This document shows positions 14,674 to 22,665 of a stretch of 64,000 nucleotides of DNA, piece after piece. The notes beneath the pieces are model-generated. The model saw only the letters and a list, made by a program, of their open reading frames with translations, did not search any database and had not been told where the DNA came from. Origin of the DNA: Lachnospiraceae bacterium FE2018 (GTDB lineage Bacteria > Bacillota > Clostridia > Lachnospirales > Lachnospiraceae); assembly GCA_000702845.1 (NCBI GenBank), contig JNKK01000001.1, forward strand, positions 62,001 through 126,000, read 5' to 3'. Each line of letters starts with the position of its first letter. The first letter of the stretch is position 1. The position numbers and the translations under genes were made by a program.

Positions 14674-15622
14674 AGTATCATCACTGAACGCGGGGCTGAA
14701 GACTTATATATTGCAGCAGGAGAATCCCGCTTATTCTGCCCGGGAAGAGATTTTAAAAGATCTTTTCCGGAGATACGGAAAGGATGCAGACCAGTACGTC
14801 ATTTATGAGGATCTTCAGGGAATCGATCGGTCTGTGGACACGGGGTTATGCAGAGACCATATTGAATCGCTGAAAGAACTGGCAGCTTCCATGCCAGATA
14901 AGTGGAAAGACTGCTTTACCGATACAGGCTATGACAGATGGTGGAAATTCTCTGTGGAAAGCGCTCTTCCGGCGGCAGACTGGTTAAGTGACCTTGCACT
15001 GATAAAAGTATATGTTTCGCTCCGGGATATTTCGAAGCTGTCAAAGGTGTTTTGCGAAACAGTCCGGCTGCTGCTGGCGTACAGTGACAACCGCTTTCAT
15101 GCAAAGGTATCGCGGGTGAAGCGGAAAGACAGTATGTGTTTCTGGGTGTCGAGGCACGCGTTTCATATTTTAGAAAGCCATTTTTCTGAATGCAGCGATG
15201 TCATCGGAGGAGCAATGCCTTTTATTGCGTACCGTGGAAGGCTCGGGATCAGCAGGGAACTGGCGACGTTTGACAGTCACAATTCAGAGCAGGCCCTGTT
15301 GATCAGCAGTTATTTCAATTCGCTTGAGAAAGAGGAAGACGTCAGCCTTAGCAGGATGTACGACCTTCTTATCAAAGCGTGGAATCAGGAGATTTCAGCG
15401 GATCATCCCGTGATGAAGGCGTTTCAATACACTCGGGCACAGACGGTCCTGATCCTGCTTGACACCATGGATGTGATCACCGGTAAAACAGTGCTTGACA
15501 ATGATCATCTGTTCCTGCAGGAGAACGGAAATATCTGGAGAGCACTGGGACAGGCATCGAGCTGGGTGCAGGCAGAAAGAAATTACAATGCTCTTGAAGA
15601 GATGGAGAGCAAGTTACACTGA
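14663..15622 (+). CDS. Hypothetical helical protein of the integrated element
   Basis: A 319-residue, mostly helical soluble protein with no family I can name. It begins MAFEVSSLNAGLKTYILQQE and includes AADWLSDLALIKVYVSLRDI and a C-terminal WRALGQASSWVQAERNYNAL. It starts inside the previous gene and ends 13 bases before the first metallophosphoesterase gene. Its place in the row suggests that it works with the large protein before it or with the phosphoesterases after it; nothing in the sequence says which. Confidence 0.65.
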   Translation: MAFEVSSLNAGLKTYILQQENPAYSAREEILKDLFRRYGKDADQYVIYEDLQGIDRSVDTGLCRDHIESLKELAASMPDKWKDCFTDTGYDRWWKFSVESALPAADWLSDLALIKVYVSLRDISKLSKVFCETVRLLLAYSDNRFHAKVSRVKRKDSMCFWVSRHAFHILESHFSECSDVIGGAMPFIAYRGRLGISRELATFDSHNSEQALLISSYFNSLEKEEDVSLSRMYDLLIKAWNQEISADHPVMKAFQYTRAQTVLILLDTMDVITGKTVLDNDHLFLQENGNIWRALGQASSWVQAERNYNALEEMESKLH

Positions 15623-15635
15623 AGGATAGGAAGTC

Positions 15636-16346
15636 ATGAAAGTACTTGTAATACCTGATGTCCATCTGAAGCCCTGGATGTTTCAGCGGGCATCAGAACT
15701 AATGAAAGAAATAAAACCGGACCGGACAATCTGCCTGATGGATATTGCGGACGACTGGCGGCAGCAGTTCAATCTGGATCTGTATATTCAGACCTATGAT
15801 ACGACAATCGATTTTGCGAAAGAATATCCGGAGACTCTGTGGTGCTATGGCAATCACGATGTCTGCTATCTGTGGAATCAGCGGGAGACAGGTTATTCCA
15901 AGATCGCACCATGGACAGTCTGCGAGAAACTGAGGGTGCTGCGGGAATCTCTGCCGGATGAGCGGCAGCTGGCTTATCTTCACCGGATCGATAATGTTCT
16001 GTTTTCTCATGGTGGTTTGGCGGATGACTTTGTCCGCCGGTATGTTCCGGCCGGCAAATATAACGACATTGATGCGGTCGTCGAAACAATCAATGGATTC
16101 GCATGCGGAGAGATGTGGCAGGATGCGTCTCCTATCTGGTACCGGCCGCAGTATTACGAAGGGCGGCTTTATAAACCAAGGAAGCTTTTGCAGGTAGTGG
16201 GGCATACACCGGTTGAAGGGATAACACGAAAAGGGAACCTTATTTCCTGTGATGTGTTTTCGACAGACAGCGTAGGGAAGCCGATCGGGACACAGGAATT
16301 CCCGGTGATTGACACAGTTGCCTGGGAATACTATGGCAGTCGATGA
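15636..16346 (+). CDS. Calcineurin-like metallophosphoesterase 1
   Basis: A 236-residue metallophosphoesterase. Metal-binding motifs are PDVHLK (residues 8-13), CYGNHDVC near 70, FSHGG near 126 and VGHTPVEG near 187. The second motif, normally GDxxD, is altered to MDIADDW, so one ligand position is unusual. GD-type phosphoesterases act on protein phosphate, nucleotides or nucleic acid ends. The length and lack of extra domains resemble phage-type serine/threonine phosphatases. It is the first of three metallophosphoesterases within 2.1 kb. AGGATAGGAAGTC precedes the ATG. Confidence 0.85.
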   Translation: MKVLVIPDVHLKPWMFQRASELMKEIKPDRTICLMDIADDWRQQFNLDLYIQTYDTTIDFAKEYPETLWCYGNHDVCYLWNQRETGYSKIAPWTVCEKLRVLRESLPDERQLAYLHRIDNVLFSHGGLADDFVRRYVPAGKYNDIDAVVETINGFACGEMWQDASPIWYRPQYYEGRLYKPRKLLQVVGHTPVEGITRKGNLISCDVFSTDSVGKPIGTQEFPVIDTVAWEYYGSR

Positions 16347-16365
16347 CGAGAGGAGCGATATACAA

Positions 16366-16491
16366 ATGGCAGTAAGAAGTCTGGATGAATCAAACCGGTT
16401 ATTTGCAGTAGAAGTAGATATGGAGAACCGCTCTCCTGAAGAAATTGCAAGGGATGCGGTCATGCAGATTAATGCACTATTTGACAGATGA
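16366..16491 (+). CDS. Very small hypothetical protein
   Basis: A 41-residue protein (AVRSLDESNRLFAVEVDMEN, then RSPEEIARDAVMQINALFDR). The ATG at 16366 is preceded by GAGAGGAGCGATATACAA; an ATG at 16333 inside the previous gene would give a longer form of 52 residues. Function unknown. It bridges the first and second metallophosphoesterase genes and is probably co-transcribed. Confidence 0.5.
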   Translation: MAVRSLDESNRLFAVEVDMENRSPEEIARDAVMQINALFDR

Positions 16492-16512
16492 TTAAGGCGC
16501 AACAGAAAAAAG

Positions 16513-17115
16513 ATGATCAAAACACTGTATGAAATATTCCAGCACTGGTCAGCAAAGGGATCTGTTTATCTTCTCTCCGACCTGCATCTGAATGACGACG
16601 ATTGTCTTCTGATGGATCCGGACTGGATTCCCCCAGAGGAACAGATCGGGATCATCAATAACAAGGTGACAAGAGGTGATACCTTCATCTGCCTCGGCGA
16701 TGTGGGCAGCCCTGAATTTGCCGCACAGATCAAGGCAGGGCATAAAGTTCTTCTGCTTGGCAATCATGATCACCGAAAAGACTATAAGGACATCTTTGAT
16801 GAGATTTATGAAGGACCGTTGTTTATATCGGAGAAGATCCTTCTCTCCCATGAACCGGTCTATGGCCTTCGCTGGTGTCTGAATATTCATGGCCATGACC
16901 ATAATGGGATCGAGCCTTATGCAGAAGGCTGCAAGCATCTTAATCTTGCGGCAAATGTCTGCGGATATACACCAGTCAGCCTTGGGCTGCTGATTAAAGG
17001 CGGCATCCTTGCGGATATCAGCAGTATACACAGGCAGACGATCGACCGGGCAGCGGAAAGGAAACAAATGAAAGAGCAATTCTACAGAGGAATTGAAATG
17101 CTCTCTGAGGATTAG
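16513..17115 (+). CDS. Calcineurin-like metallophosphoesterase 2
   Basis: A 200-residue metallophosphoesterase with a complete motif set: SDLHLND (near residue 22), CLGDVGS (near 60), LLGNHDHRKD (near 82), LSHEP (near 112) and NIHGHDHN (near 126). It belongs to the short phage/plasmid-type group of putative nucleotide or nucleic acid phosphoesterases. The substrate is not known. It lies between two relatives, one upstream with an altered second motif and one downstream. Confidence 0.85.
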   Translation: MIKTLYEIFQHWSAKGSVYLLSDLHLNDDDCLLMDPDWIPPEEQIGIINNKVTRGDTFICLGDVGSPEFAAQIKAGHKVLLLGNHDHRKDYKDIFDEIYEGPLFISEKILLSHEPVYGLRWCLNIHGHDHNGIEPYAEGCKHLNLAANVCGYTPVSLGLLIKGGILADISSIHRQTIDRAAERKQMKEQFYRGIEMLSED

Positions 17116-17147
17116 ATCAGTAATATTCAAGAAAGAAGTGACAAAAA

Positions 17148-17717
17148 GTGAAAACATATTTTATCAGTGATCTGCACCTGGGGCATGCCAACTGCATCCG
17201 GTTTGATAAAAGGCCCTGGGAAACGGCAGAGGAAATGGACATGGAGATCATCCGCCGATGGAACCGCAAGGTCCGGAAGGAGGATCACGTCTATGTGCTG
17301 GGCGATTTCGCCTACCGGAACCGCACATCGATCGCGGACTACACAAACCAGATGAACGGGCACATTCATCTGATCCGCGGCAATCACGATAAGCGCAGCG
17401 AAGCTTATGAGAATTGCTTCCATGAGGTTGCGGATTATAAGGATATGGTAATTATGGCCGATGGTGTCAAATGCCGTCTGATCCTGTGCCACTACTTTAT
17501 TCCGTTCTATAATGGTGCCCGGCATATGGCATTCATGCTGCATGGGCACACGCATAAGACAGAGGAATCCGTCATGGAGGAGAGGATCAAGGAGGATATC
17601 CGTCGAAAGGGACTGCGCTGTGAAGCGTACAATGTCGGAGCCATGTGGCAGGATTATGAGCCGCAGACATTTGAAGAGATCATTGCAAGGCAGGGAAGGA
17701 AGATTCCGCTGATATAA
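17148..17717 (+). CDS. Calcineurin-like metallophosphoesterase 3
   Basis: A 189-residue metallophosphoesterase starting at GTG 17148. Motifs are ISDLHLGHANCIRFD at the start, LGDFAYRN near 51, IRGNHDKRSE near 77, LCHYFIPFYNGARHMAF near 107 and LHGHTHKTEE near 126. The start motif SDxHLGHxN-I matches the common phage-type phosphoesterase family. It is the third in tandem and differs enough from the second that simple recent duplication is unlikely. It is followed by a 240-base spacer with TTAGCCAT repeats. Confidence 0.85.
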   Translation: MKTYFISDLHLGHANCIRFDKRPWETAEEMDMEIIRRWNRKVRKEDHVYVLGDFAYRNRTSIADYTNQMNGHIHLIRGNHDKRSEAYENCFHEVADYKDMVIMADGVKCRLILCHYFIPFYNGARHMAFMLHGHTHKTEESVMEERIKEDIRRKGLRCEAYNVGAMWQDYEPQTFEEIIARQGRKIPLI

Positions 17718-17746
17718 AAAAGGGGGATACTAATGGATATATATAG

Positions 17747-17955
17747 TTAGCCATATATTAGAATGGTGTTTACATCACATTGCCACATGACGTTAGCCAT
17801 CTGATTTTTGAAGGTTTTTGAAATGGCTAAACATCGTAAAAGCAAGGAAAATAAAGGAAAATCTAAAATTTAGATATAGACTTTTTTGCGGAAATCGGTT
17901 ACATTGTAATTGCGATTAGCCATTGCAAAACCACCATTTTTCAGGAGGGCTAAAC
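17747..17955. repeat. TTAGCCAT repeats upstream of the ATPase gene
   Basis: In a 240-base A+T-rich spacer, TTAGCCAT occurs at 17747-17754, 17793-17800 and 17916-17923, and inverted (ATGGCTAA) at 17823-17830. A related GGCTAAAC lies at 17948 next to the ribosome site. ATGGTGTTTA at 17763 is mirrored by TAAACACCAT at 17951. Four copies of an 8-mer in 180 bases is not expected by chance. These could be operator or replication-type sites for an element-encoded DNA-binding protein. Confidence 0.65.
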
Positions 17956-17958
17956 ACC

Positions 17959-19149
17959 ATGTCTGATGATATGAGAATTACAAGTATTTCAATTCATAAC
18001 TTTAAATCCCTTTATGATGTAAGCTTTGAGCCAGGGAACGTTAATGTCCTGATTGGCGCGAACGGATCAGGAAAATCATCTGTTCTGGAAGCCATAGGCA
18101 CATTAAGCGCAGCCATGACAGATCGTGTAAATAGCAATAGTCTGCAAAGAAAGGGAGTTCGTTTATCTGCGTCTCAGTTATATAAATCCAAGTTCCTCGA
18201 TATAAAAAAAGAATCGGTGACGGTGGATTTCCAGGTGGGCTGGCAAAAAGAGGCTCATGACTATCAGTATAGCGTGCATCTGACCGTGCCGACAGATGAT
18301 GATTCCTGGAAATATCATACAGAAAGTGCACTGAAGGATGGCAAATCGGTTTTTGGCAGGAGCAATCGCAGCAAGGGACAAATGAACAACAAGATCGGCT
18401 ACTTTACTGTGGCTGAAGCGCTTGCTTCGGATGAGTATATCTCTGCCGGCAGGTATATCGGTAACTATGGAATATATCAACCGGATACGCTTACGCTTCG
18501 TGGTACTTTGCCGGATCCGACACAGGTGTCACCGATCGGCTTGAACGGAGGACGTCTTGCAGAAGCGATAGATGACCTGATGAGGGTGACTGACGGTGAT
18601 CTGATGTTCGGAAGTCTTTACATGAGTGATGTCCTGGAGTTGATCGAATGGGCATCCGATTTCCGTGTGGGAAAACCGAAAAAAAGCACCCTTAATCCCG
18701 GTATTCCGGCAGCCAGCCGCATCATCGAATTCCAGGATCGCTATTTAAAGGATGCTGCCCTTTTTACGGGCTATGATGCCAGTGAAGGCGCTCTTTACGT
18801 TCTGTTTATGCTCTGTGTTGCTATGCATCCGAATGCACCGAAAATGTTCGGGATCGACAGTTTTGACCACGCCATGAACCCAAGGCTTGCCCGGAAAATA
18901 ACACAGGTCTTCAGCAGGTTGATACTTGAAAATGGAAAGACGGTGTTCATGACAACTCACAATCCGCTCGTTCTTGACGGACTGGATCTTACCGATGACA
19001 GGGTTCGTCTGTTTGTTACGGACCGGGATGAGAATGGACATATCATCATGAATCGGATACAGGTATCAGAAGAACTTGTAGGGACCGGGCAGTCGCTTTC
19101 CCGTCTTTGGATCAATGGTTATCTGGGAGGTGTTCCGGAACTGATATGA
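17959..19149 (+). CDS. AAA/ABC-type ATPase of a putative two-gene defence system
   Basis: A 396-residue SMC/RecF-like ATPase of the AAA_21/OLD group. Walker A is GANGSGKSS at residues 33-41, after the typical ITSISIHNFKSLYDVSFEPG start. An ABC-type signature (ASEGALYVLFML) lies near 275. The Walker B region is MFGIDSFDHAMNP, with Asp-Ser-Phe-Asp where Asp-Glu is normal. A D-loop/H-motif follows (VFMTTHNPLVLDGL). The next gene, a TOPRIM-like protein, overlaps its stop by 4 bases. The two-gene layout recalls PARIS (AriA/AriB) and related ATPase-TOPRIM systems. Function in defence is inference. GGAGGGCTAAACACC precedes the ATG. Confidence 0.8.
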   Translation: MSDDMRITSISIHNFKSLYDVSFEPGNVNVLIGANGSGKSSVLEAIGTLSAAMTDRVNSNSLQRKGVRLSASQLYKSKFLDIKKESVTVDFQVGWQKEAHDYQYSVHLTVPTDDDSWKYHTESALKDGKSVFGRSNRSKGQMNNKIGYFTVAEALASDEYISAGRYIGNYGIYQPDTLTLRGTLPDPTQVSPIGLNGGRLAEAIDDLMRVTDGDLMFGSLYMSDVLELIEWASDFRVGKPKKSTLNPGIPAASRIIEFQDRYLKDAALFTGYDASEGALYVLFMLCVAMHPNAPKMFGIDSFDHAMNPRLARKITQVFSRLILENGKTVFMTTHNPLVLDGLDLTDDRVRLFVTDRDENGHIIMNRIQVSEELVGTGQSLSRLWINGYLGGVPELI

Positions 19150-19892
19150 GAAAAGTAATAGGCATTGTTGGTGAAGGCCCGATTGATCAGATGGTCCTAA
19201 AGGCAGCTATCAACAGAATAACCGGAGAAAGCCATATTTATCGGAATATTCAGCCGGAACAGGATATGTTGGGCGAATTTGGCAATGGCTGGAAGGGCGT
19301 TTATCGATGGTGTGAAACAAACGCAGAATTGATCCCTGCCCTGTTCTCGGCAATATCCCCGGCTTTAGACCTGCTGATCATCCAGATGGACGGGGATGTG
19401 GCAAGAAAAGAAAAAGAAGTACATTGCCGTTGTGAAAGCACGATTTGCCCTAAAAAGAATGAGGAGTCTCCATTGGTATGCAGACAGCTTAAAGAAGGCA
19501 ATTGTCCTGTCATCATACCTTGCAGGGATCACGTTAATTCCCCAGAGGGATATCGAATACATTTGGAACAATTACTGCGTTCTCTCATTGGAGATCCTGC
19601 AAGTAAGGAAAAAATCGTAATAGTTATTCCTTGTGACAGCACAGACGCCTGGACTGTTGCGGCTTATGAAGAGGATATCGATGATATCGAGGCTGTTGTT
19701 GACCCTTGGGAGCGTATTATTTCGCTTAAAAAGGAGTATCATGGCATCCGTATCCCCGGGCACAAAAAGAATACAGCTATATACAGATTGTTCCTTCCTC
19801 AAATAATTAATAATTGGGATAGTATAACCGGTCATTGTGGATCTGCCAGAAAACTGGAAACGGATATCAGACAATGGGCGATGAAATCATAA
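19146..19892 (+). CDS. TOPRIM-like effector with Cys-rich insert, partner of ATPase
   Basis: A 248-residue protein. The start IGIVGEGPIDQMVLKAAINR places a conserved Glu (E10) on a glycine turn, and LLIIQMDGDVA gives a D-x-D pair at residues 82 and 84. Both are hallmarks of TOPRIM-type nuclease folds, including those in DUF4276/DUF4435-like partners of ATPases. Between residues 94 and 126 lies an insert with six Cys (C94, C96, C101, C112, C120, C126) that could bind zinc. PCDSTDAW near 162-169 follows. It overlaps the ATPase gene (ATGA), so the two proteins are probably made in fixed ratio. A terminator follows. Family assignment is by motif reading, not search. Confidence 0.65.
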   Translation: MRKVIGIVGEGPIDQMVLKAAINRITGESHIYRNIQPEQDMLGEFGNGWKGVYRWCETNAELIPALFSAISPALDLLIIQMDGDVARKEKEVHCRCESTICPKKNEESPLVCRQLKEGNCPVIIPCRDHVNSPEGYRIHLEQLLRSLIGDPASKEKIVIVIPCDSTDAWTVAAYEEDIDDIEAVVDPWERIISLKKEYHGIRIPGHKKNTAIYRLFLPQIINNWDSITGHCGSARKLETDIRQWAMKS

Positions 19893-19916
19893 TCTTTGAT
19901 TCCTTAATTAGTAACT

Positions 19917-19946
19917 GGCGCTTGCAGAAATGCAGGCGCTTTTCTT
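19917..19946 (+). terminator. Terminator after the ATPase/TOPRIM pair
   Basis: GCGCTTGCA pairs with TGCAGGCGC over a GAAA loop, followed by TTTTCTTTATG. Confidence 0.8.
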
Positions 19947-20119
19947 TATGTTCCGAATCCTATCAATGTGATATATCCCGTCACGTCAATGTGACGCATC
20001 CCTTCCTAAAAACAATCCCCTCTTTCTTCTAAACTTTACATTGTAACAGCCACATGGGTTGTTACACAGATCGCACCATGACAACTGCATAGCATTCTTC
20101 AGACACGACCCTGTGACGA

Positions 20120-20310
20120 AGAGCGACGTTCACGGCAAATGCAATAATCTCCCGCTGAGGGAGCAAGCGGTAGGCCGGTGATAAACGCGGGGCAGCTCCC
20201 CGCGCAGCATTGAGGCGTCACAGGATAATGAGACTTCCGCCTGCGGGCGGCTCGGTGAGAACCACGGAGGGGTCAGATTCCCATGGATCCTGTAAGCTGC
20301 CGGACGTCTG
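20120..20310 (+). ncRNA. Candidate structured RNA upstream of ParB-like gene
   Basis: A G+C-rich island in a 500-base gene-free region. Hairpins: CGCGGGG/CCCCGCG (20186-20204) and CCGCC/GGCGG (20237-20250). A long-range helix pairs ACAGGAT (20220-20226) with ATCCTGT (20287-20293), enclosing the second hairpin. An outer helix can form between GACGT and ACGTC (near 20125 and 20304), continued by GGC/GCC. Nested helices closing a multibranch loop suggest a folded RNA. It matches no RNA class I can name. The strand is assumed to be that of the downstream genes. Confidence 0.45.
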
Positions 20311-20447
20311 AATGTATTCCCTGATTTTCCGGGGGTGTCGAGGACAAATACGGAAAGAGCATACAACGATTTTAATGCCTTATGGCTTTAAAGATATGTA
20401 GGGCGGGCTGTGAATGCGGCCTGCCGATACATAGGAAGGAGAAACAC

Positions 20448-21458
20448 ATGGATCTGAATGATTTAAGAATCGATCCGGAGTTCGAGGAAAAGATCCCTCC
20501 GCTGACAGAGGATGAGTTTTTGCTGCTTGAGCAGAACATAGTTGCTGACGGAGAGGTTCTGGATCCTTTGATCATCTGGAACAACACAATCCTGGACGGA
20601 CACAACAGATACCGAATCTTAAAGAAACACCCGGAGATTCCATTCAAAACTTATCCCAAGGACTTTTCGGATAAGTATGCGGCCATTGCCTGGATCTGTA
20701 ATAACCAGCTTGGCCGGAGAAATCTGACGCCGGAGCAGCGGCGATATCTGATTGGCAAACGGTATGAAGCAGAAAAAGCTTCTCACGGAGGACCGAGAGA
20801 TAACGAGAGATCTGCAACTGGCCAGTTTACCGCAAGTCTTTCGGGAGAAGACTTGCGGCTGCCCGAAAGAACAAGTGAAAAAATCGCTGCAGAAACAAAC
20901 ACCAGCAGAAGCTTTGTAGAAAATGCAGAGCGCTTTGCTAAAGGAGTTGATGCGGCGGAGGCAGTAGTACCGGGAATTCGAACTGAAATCCTTTCAGGAT
21001 CTTTGAAAGCCAAGCGAGATGATGTTGCCGCCATCGCCCGCGCCGCGCCGGAAGACAGAGCAGAACTTGCCCAGCAGCTCCGGCTGCCAAGAGCTAAGCC
21101 GGAAAAAACTGAAGAACCGGAAGAAATCGGCGAGGAAGACTTTGAAGAACAGGCACCTGAAGATAATGACACTCCGGTCCGGATCCCGAAAACAAGTGAG
21201 ATCCTGGCACTGGCTGAGAGCATGAACCATTCCGAAGGGCAGGCCATCGGCACCGTTGAGGACATGATCTACGAGATGAACAGTGCGATGCAGGACATGA
21301 TCTTCCGCTGGAACTTCTGTAAGGAAGCATACGCCGGACCGGTCCGGAGCCGGGACGGAAAACGGCAGATCAAAGATCTGGCAGCCGAAGGAATTGAGTA
21401 TCTGAAAGAAATCCGAAAAGGAAAGTTGTGGAAAGGAGAAAACGATGAAAACAAATGA
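20448..21458 (+). CDS. ParB-like nuclease-domain protein 1
   Basis: A 336-residue protein with an N-terminal ParB/Sulfiredoxin-like domain: LTEDEFLLLEQNIVADGEVL, DPLIIWNNTILDGHNRYRIL, including the family's GHNR-type phosphate-binding motif (DGHNRYRI near residue 52). Next comes a helical DNA-binding part (WICNNQLGRRNLTPEQRRYL; SRSFVENAERFAKGVDAAEA). An acidic linker near residues 215-245 leads to a C-terminal helical domain. Such proteins occur on clostridial integrative elements, as regulators or partition-type factors. AGGAAGGAGAAACAC precedes the ATG at 20448; an upstream in-frame ATG is not preceded by a ribosome site. It overlaps the next gene by 14 bases. Confidence 0.8.
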   Translation: MDLNDLRIDPEFEEKIPPLTEDEFLLLEQNIVADGEVLDPLIIWNNTILDGHNRYRILKKHPEIPFKTYPKDFSDKYAAIAWICNNQLGRRNLTPEQRRYLIGKRYEAEKASHGGPRDNERSATGQFTASLSGEDLRLPERTSEKIAAETNTSRSFVENAERFAKGVDAAEAVVPGIRTEILSGSLKAKRDDVAAIARAAPEDRAELAQQLRLPRAKPEKTEEPEEIGEEDFEEQAPEDNDTPVRIPKTSEILALAESMNHSEGQAIGTVEDMIYEMNSAMQDMIFRWNFCKEAYAGPVRSRDGKRQIKDLAAEGIEYLKEIRKGKLWKGENDENK

Positions 21459-22227
21459 ATTTACTTATAAGGTCATGGACCTGAATACGGCGCAGCTGGA
21501 GATCCCGCGGGAAACCTACCAGAGAGAATTGAGCCCGGACAGGGTACGGCGCATCGTTAAGGCATTTGATGAACGCATTGCCAATGAGCCGAAGGTCAGC
21601 TATCGGGGCGGCCACTATTACGTGTTTGACGGCCAGCACACCATCGCTGCCAGAAAGCTCCGCAATGACAACCAGGACCTTAAAGTACGCTGCAAAGTGT
21701 ATTTCGGAATGTCGGATAAGGATGAAGCGCTTCTCTTCGCACAGCAGACCGGCGCTTCCGCAAAACTATCCGCCGGCGTGAAGATCCGGGCCAGAATCTT
21801 TGGAGGTGATCCGGAAGCGATCCAGTTCAAAGATGCGACCGAGGCCGTCGGTCTCCGTCTGGATTACGGGCAGGACAAAGGCAAGAAACGGCTTCCCTGT
21901 ATCAGCACTGCTTACACTGCTTTTCAGAAGCTCGGCGCGGAACGCTACATGGAGATGCTGCAGGTCATCCTGGATGCCTGGAACGGAGCGCCGGATTCAT
22001 TCCGAAGAGAGAACGTGCAAGGGATATCCGCTTTCGTGGATCTTTACCATGATGAATATGACCCGAAGCGGCTGATAAGCCGACTGAAGCGATACGATCC
22101 GCTTCACATTTACAGGGAAGGCAAAGCAAGCGGCCTGAACCTGGCCGGTTACAAGAAATATCTGAACCAGGTATGGCTCATGTACAACGGAAGCAGCCGG
22201 AAAAACGCGCTTCCACAGAAATACTGA
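21445..22227 (+). CDS. ParB-like protein 2 (DUF6551-type)
   Basis: A 260-residue protein with a ParB-fold start: VDLN-type strand (YKVMDLNTAQLEIPRETYQR), RIVKAFDERIANEPKVSYRG and YYVFDGQHTIAARKL, where DGQHT replaces the DGxHR motif. LLFAQQTGASAKLSAGVKIRA resembles the DUF6551 family of element-borne proteins. The C-terminal half is helical. It overlaps the preceding ParB-like gene, so the two probably act together. Role not established; related domains have CTPase or nuclease activity. Confidence 0.75.
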   Translation: MKTNEFTYKVMDLNTAQLEIPRETYQRELSPDRVRRIVKAFDERIANEPKVSYRGGHYYVFDGQHTIAARKLRNDNQDLKVRCKVYFGMSDKDEALLFAQQTGASAKLSAGVKIRARIFGGDPEAIQFKDATEAVGLRLDYGQDKGKKRLPCISTAYTAFQKLGAERYMEMLQVILDAWNGAPDSFRRENVQGISAFVDLYHDEYDPKRLISRLKRYDPLHIYREGKASGLNLAGYKKYLNQVWLMYNGSSRKNALPQKY

Positions 22228-22242
22228 TCGGAGGAACAGCCC

Positions 22243-22635
22243 ATGAGAACAAGAGAATTAAGACCCGGATGGTTCTTCCGGAGAGGCGATATTTACCTGG
22301 CAAACCTGAATCCATTTACCGGATCGGAGCAGGGAGGCACGCGGCCGGTACTGGTCCTGCAGAATAATGACGGGAACTTCTACTGCCCCACCCTGATCGT
22401 GGCGCCGATGACGACGCAGATCAAGAAGCTGAACCAGCCGACCCATTATCTGATTAAAAACAACCGTGCGCTTGCGGCTCCCTCGATGGTCGAGTTTGAA
22501 CAGATCAAGACGATCGACAAGAGCCGGATCAAAGGCTATCTCGGAAAGCTGACGAAGGAACAGCTCAGCGAGATCGATGATTACTTGAAGATCAGCCTGG
22601 GAATGTATATCCCGGAGACGGTCGAAGCGCCGTAA
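22243..22635 (+). CDS. mazF: MazF/PemK-family endoribonuclease toxin
   Basis: A 130-residue MazF-type toxin. Family strands are visible: FRRGDIYLANLNPFTGSEQG, GTRPVLVLQNND, TLIVAPMTTQIKK and MVEFEQIKTIDKSRIKGYLG. MazF cleaves mRNA or tRNA at short motifs. No MazE-type antitoxin gene lies directly before it; the upstream neighbour (15 bases away) is the second ParB-like protein. Either that neighbour, the small protein after it, or a distant gene neutralises it, or it has been tamed as a regulator. MazF homologues without adjacent antitoxin are common in clostridial integrative elements. GGAGGAACAGCCC precedes the ATG. Confidence 0.9.
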   Translation: MRTRELRPGWFFRRGDIYLANLNPFTGSEQGGTRPVLVLQNNDGNFYCPTLIVAPMTTQIKKLNQPTHYLIKNNRALAAPSMVEFEQIKTIDKSRIKGYLGKLTKEQLSEIDDYLKISLGMYIPETVEAP

Positions 22636-22665
22636 AGACATAAATACCGATGAGGAGGACGACAA

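Noticed and set aside
20130-20366. A 78-residue minus-strand gene in the gap before the ParB-like gene
   Set aside because: No ribosome site, no protein-like composition, and it overlaps the structured-RNA candidate.
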